Assembly: GCA_013399895.1 (NCBI GenBank)
Contig: VXBA01001731.1
Location: 305,781 to 369,780 of the forward strand
Source of the DNA: Serilophus lunatus
Lineage: Eukaryota > Chordata > Aves > Passeriformes > Eurylaimidae
Reading direction: 5' to 3'
Length of the DNA: 64,000 bases
Made by a program: the position numbers and the translations under genes. Positions 59,836 through 64,000 of the stretch are shown in pieces; the stretch's first letter is position 1; each line of letters starts with the position of its first letter. The notes beneath the pieces are model-generated. The model made no database searches, had not been told where the DNA came from, and was given only the letters and a program-made list of their open reading frames with translations.

Positions 59836-62800
59836 CCTTCAATCAGTAAGGAGGCAAAGTCCTTCCAATACAGCTGTTGTGTTCCTTAAATCTGATCCTA
59901 TTGATCAGTGCAGCTTAATTAGGTTGAGGTAGTCTTTGTATTTCTGAACACCTTAATTTTGCTGCCATAAATCATCATTTTAATCAAAGACAAGGTAAAT
60001 TCAACACACGAAAAAAGCAGAGCACACACATAAATCAAACATCAGCAAACAGTTCCCCTTTTGTGCTGACAGGATCTGAACTGTGTGTGAAACGACCAGC
60101 AAATAAAAAAGCAGATGTTCCCAGATCTATCAAACACTGCACTAATAAGATGGAATTTCACAGGAAACTTTTAGTGCTGACAAATAACTGAAGGAAATTC
60201 TGCTGAAAGACAAACATAATAATGAATATGCTGTGCTAATGAATCACTGCTTGTAAGAGGCCACTCAATCTTGACATTAATGATATCAAATGAGCTGGAG
60301 AATATATATGAATTAAATCAGAGTGTAATGACAGCTTTAGTATTTGGAGCTACATGACTCAACAAATGAAAAAGGAAGAGGTAAGAATGTGGATTTAGGC
60401 AGAGAAGGAGACAGAAAAATATACAGATAGATAAGTCACATTCTTGCACAGAGCAGATCACCCAGGATATTTTGTCTGGGTGGGTAACAGATACATAATA
60501 CATAAAATGTGTTTCTATTTCAGCCAGGGGTGTGCAGGGGTGGTAACAATATTCACCTTCCACTGAACTCCTCTGTCTACAAGTTTTGTAACTCAGGATT
60601 TTCTCAGAAGTGCACAGGAAACTTTCTTAGGCAATATTTTGATATATGGAATAAAATGCTATATTGAAAAAAACATATATAATTACCTCTTTGGGGAGAG
60701 CATAGGGTTGAAAATATTAAATGGACTGTTAAACCCAATTAAAGGCACAAAGTGCTCAGACTGCTGGAGCACTTTGTACTGCCAGAGTCATTCCATGTGC
60801 AAAACGTGGACCCCAAGTTTCCAACAAGTGCAGGAGGCCATTGCTTGTTGTTTGTATCCTAGCATTGCCATCTAAATTCTTTCCTCTAATGTAAGTTATA
60901 ATACTTTAATGTTTTATCACTACTTAAGGCCCATCCTTGATGACATTTTCAGATGGAGCCAGTTTTGTTTTGAATTTTCTTATTTTTCTTAAACAATGTG
61001 ATAACTTTTTGAAGACAAAATTGATGACAAGTTCTACTACGAAAAAAAGGTAAAAGTTACTGAACACACAATGGGTAAAACTCCAGTTCAGTGTGTTTTG
61101 AACCAAATTGTGACACATCTTACACAAGAGAGCACCCCATTGTTTAGGGAAGGCAGATCCTGCAAGGTCCAGGGGGCTTTTACTTTTGTTTCTACTAGAT
61201 CAAATTGGGGAAGATGTACTTGTTTCTTTGGCCAAAATAGCAGGTTTGGTTTAGACTCCAAAGGAGGTAAAAGCTCAAGTCAAAACTGGGCCAAGAACTT
61301 TTCTAGTTCCAACCTGGTGTCTGAAACCCACAAAAGAACAGGACAACCTAATGAATGTTGATGTGTATGAGCTTCAAACATCTTCAGAGCTCCCTTGCAG
61401 CCCAGCCTACTCTCTGATCCCATGGTCAATGTTCTTCACCTCTCAGGTCACGGCTCTTGGTTTCATGCTGGTTTGGTTAATCCCTCATTTTCCATAAATT
61501 CTTTTATTTGTCCTGTGCTACTTCAATGATTTTTAATGGCACTTTATTTGACATCTGGCACCTTCTTTTGCCCACTGATGCAGCCACTTCATCACAGAAG
61601 GCCCCTGGGAGGGTCAGGCCAGAGTGTCCTTGCTGAAGCCATGGTGGCTGACCCTAATCATCTCCCATTTGCTTTGCCATGTGTTCCAAGAAAATCTCCC
61701 CAGGCACAGAGGGGAGGCTGATTGATTAGGAGCTTTGCACATTTTCTTTTTAAAGTGGGTGTGATGTTTCCTTTTTCCAGTCACTGGGGACCCTAATTTT
61801 CCTACTACACCAATCTACTCTTAGTATCTCATATGTCTGACATTAAAAGGTTTGTCCTGCTTGAGAGTAACTAAGGAATAGTTTTGACACTAACAAAGCA
61901 GGTTGCCTGGGATGAGAATTTAGAGGAAATATCAAATATTTGAACCTTTTCCTTTCTTTAGAAGTAAAGAATATAGTCAGTCTTTGATGTTAGCAGATAT
62001 ATTACAGTTTAAGTACGTGTAACTGTACTTAAACTCAAGATGGAAAGCATCAGCTTATTCCAAGTAAACAATTAGTAATTTGTTTCTCCTTGCAAAAGGT
62101 TTTAATCAGCATTAGCAGATTTTCACAGCAGGGCTGAGGTAACAGCAATAGGACAGGGAAACTGCAAACAATCTCTATGTCACCTGTGTGCCAGAGCAGC
62201 AAAGTACCAGCACAGGGTTTAGAGATGCATTAGGAAAGATTTTGACTTTCATGAAAAGTTAATGAGAACCACCCCCTCGAGTCCCCCAGACAACACTGCG
62301 GTGGAACAGTTCAAGCATGAAATGATCAAGCACTCACTTATCCCAGGAAAGAGAGCTGGAAGAGTAGGGATGAAATAATAAAGTTGTATCCAAATCCAGC
62401 CCAACGAAACATCGACATCCTTGTGGATGAGGAGGGAGACATCACTTGTCAACACATGACTTTTTTCAAAAGAACTTCCTGCAAGCATCCAGAGGACACA
62501 GGTATTTGCAGCTCTTTTAAAGCATTCCTGAAGCCACCACTTGTAACAAAAAATTAAGAGGCTTATTTTGTGACAGGAAGTGTCTGTACAGAAGCCAGTC
62601 CATAAACCCTGCAGCAAACTCATAAAAAAGAGGTGTCAATCTAGTGAACATGGAATTACAGTTACTTCAAATTATGCCAAGAAAAATTTGTTCAGTTTGA
62701 TTTTTATATACATATATGAGGATTATTTGTATAGGTTCTGAGCAGTGCAGAGGCCTGAGGAAATGCACTTATTTAATTTATAACTAAACATAACATGATA

Positions 62801-64000
62801 TAAAACATCAGTGAATACAGACCAGGCTTCATAATAACCTTCAGCCTCCAAGTGAGCCTGTACAGATATGAAAAGCTCATCCCAGGTAAACTAAACTTGG
62901 AGCTTCTGTCAGCAGTAGGACACTGGGCAAGTCCTGTTTGTATTACAACCAGTGTTTTTTTCTTCATTAATTACTGTCAGTAATTAATGTGATCATGGTG
63001 ATGTTCCAACACCAATGTTCATTGGTGATTAAATCCTGTTGTGACCTGCAGCCAAGCCAATTACTTCATGGCACATCGGATTTGCTAAATTAAGCCAAAA
63101 AAATCTGTTTGTAAGAACTATTTAGTCTAAATTTAATGCAAGAGCAATATGTGATTTCTGTGGCTGGCTGGGTGCTTTGGTAAAAATGAGACAAAGTCAA
63201 ATGGCTCACAGGCAAAATATTCTTCTGGCACTGAAAAAACAGGCTAGAATGACAGATTCCAAGCAAGAGAAACACCAGATGTATAGCTAAATGTTTTGTC
63301 AAATATATATCCTTGCTTCATTACACAACAGCCAAGGAAAACTTGGAGATTCCAAGGGAAAGCAAGATTGCTCATGTATGTGCACATTGAACAGGGTTAA
63401 ATTCCTTCTCCACATCCAGGGCCTGTTGGGCACAGATTCCCTGGCTCCTTACCCTCAGGGAGCAGCCAGCCCATAGCACTCTGACAGAAATATGCCAAAC
63501 TCATTCCCTCCACTTCAGTTAGGAGTTAAATTAAAATATTCAAATATTCCTCGTCAAAAAATAAGTGCTACTAACCAAGAGAAAGGTTTCCATCAGAGTA
63601 TGATTTATGAATTAGAATTGTATTTTTTTGACATAATAAGTGTTCAAGGTCACTGTGGAAAAGAATACAGTAAATATTGGGAGCACTTTAGGAGTGCCAT
63701 TAAGGAATTCTAAGGAATTCCAAGGATTAGTTTCGTAGTTTAGTTCAGTTACATTTTGTACAGGATATTTATTTTCTGGGTTCTTGTTCATGTGTCAGCA
63801 AAGTTATGTCACATGATCATTTATTATACTGATCATTGCAAAACTCTTTTTAGTCTACAAGTTGGATTTTCTATGATATTAGTAGATGTTTAAGGTTTGG
63901 GAAAAATCCAGTCTAGTCTGGAATTAGGATTAATCTGTTTCATGAGACTGGCCAAAGGGGCTTCACTCAGCAATTTGAGTGGGGCATCCAAAAGAGTTTG
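59836..64000. other. Non-coding A+T-rich stretch to window end
   Basis: More than 4 kb without a recognised gene or CR1 piece. The part at 60050-60345 is compact, CpG-poor and rich in TAAT cores. An inverted repeat lies at 62006-62035, and two AAGGAATTC motifs lie at about 63703-63720. Confidence 0.5.
62006..62035. repeat. Perfect inverted repeat, 11-base arms, 8-base loop
   Basis: AGTTTAAGTAC (62006-62016) and GTACTTAAACT (62025-62035) are exact reverse complements around an 8-base spacer, GTGTAACT. It could form a hairpin or reflect a local inversion; no function is implied. Confidence 0.9.

Noticed and set aside
1..64000. CRISPR arrays, bacterial operons or phage-like systems
   Set aside because: No spaced direct repeats and no tightly packed coding frames; the density of CR1 elements shows vertebrate (avian) nuclear DNA.

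Overview
The window looks like a gene-poor, A+T-rich piece of a bird nuclear genome, most likely a passerine. The main evidence is about 29 pieces of CR1 retrotransposon, the dominant avian LINE. Most are short 5'-truncated 3' ends in both orientations, with the usual avian CR1 3'-end wording (for example GGTTTGGGTTGGAAGGGACC read antisense, or tails such as ATTCTGTGATTCTGTG). The second line of evidence is a fragment of a maestro heat-like repeat (MROH) gene, a family with many predicted copies in songbirds. Four runs of N (single Ns at 11217 and 43786, 9 N at 36748-36756, 175 N at 53174-53348) show that this is a draft scaffold.

Layout. From 1 to about 42.2 kb the sequence is A+T-rich and non-coding, with scattered CR1 pieces. 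The longest are at 10.5-11.2 kb and 26.0-27.2 kb, and both still show decayed reverse-transcriptase ORF2 sequence. There is one possible LTR remnant near 29.3-29.7 kb, and one open frame of unknown origin on the minus strand at 35.7-36.3 kb that carries a hexapeptide repeat. Low-complexity tracts include an A+T-rich block (39.5-40.0 kb) and a CTTT microsatellite of about 81 bp (41.23-41.31 kb).

From about 42.3 to 45.8 kb the base composition rises sharply. This block holds unassigned G+C-rich sequence, a CR1 copy with a 162-bp duplication across a one-base gap, and then an MROH-like gene piece on the plus strand. In the MROH piece three consecutive exons (44782-44930, 45163-45310, 45553-45740) keep GT/AG splice sites, matching intron phases and an uninterrupted frame. 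The preceding exon appears frameshifted and abuts the CR1, and nothing recognisable follows the last exon. I therefore read it as a partial, probably dead, duplicate.

From 45.8 to 64 kb the A+T-rich background returns, with CR1 pieces, a TATTT microsatellite beside the 175-N gap, and small tandem and inverted repeats. I see no complete protein-coding gene, no recognisable RNA gene, no CRISPR array and no bacterial-type system. All assignments are by eye; the CR1 and MROH calls rest on remembered family features, not on a search.
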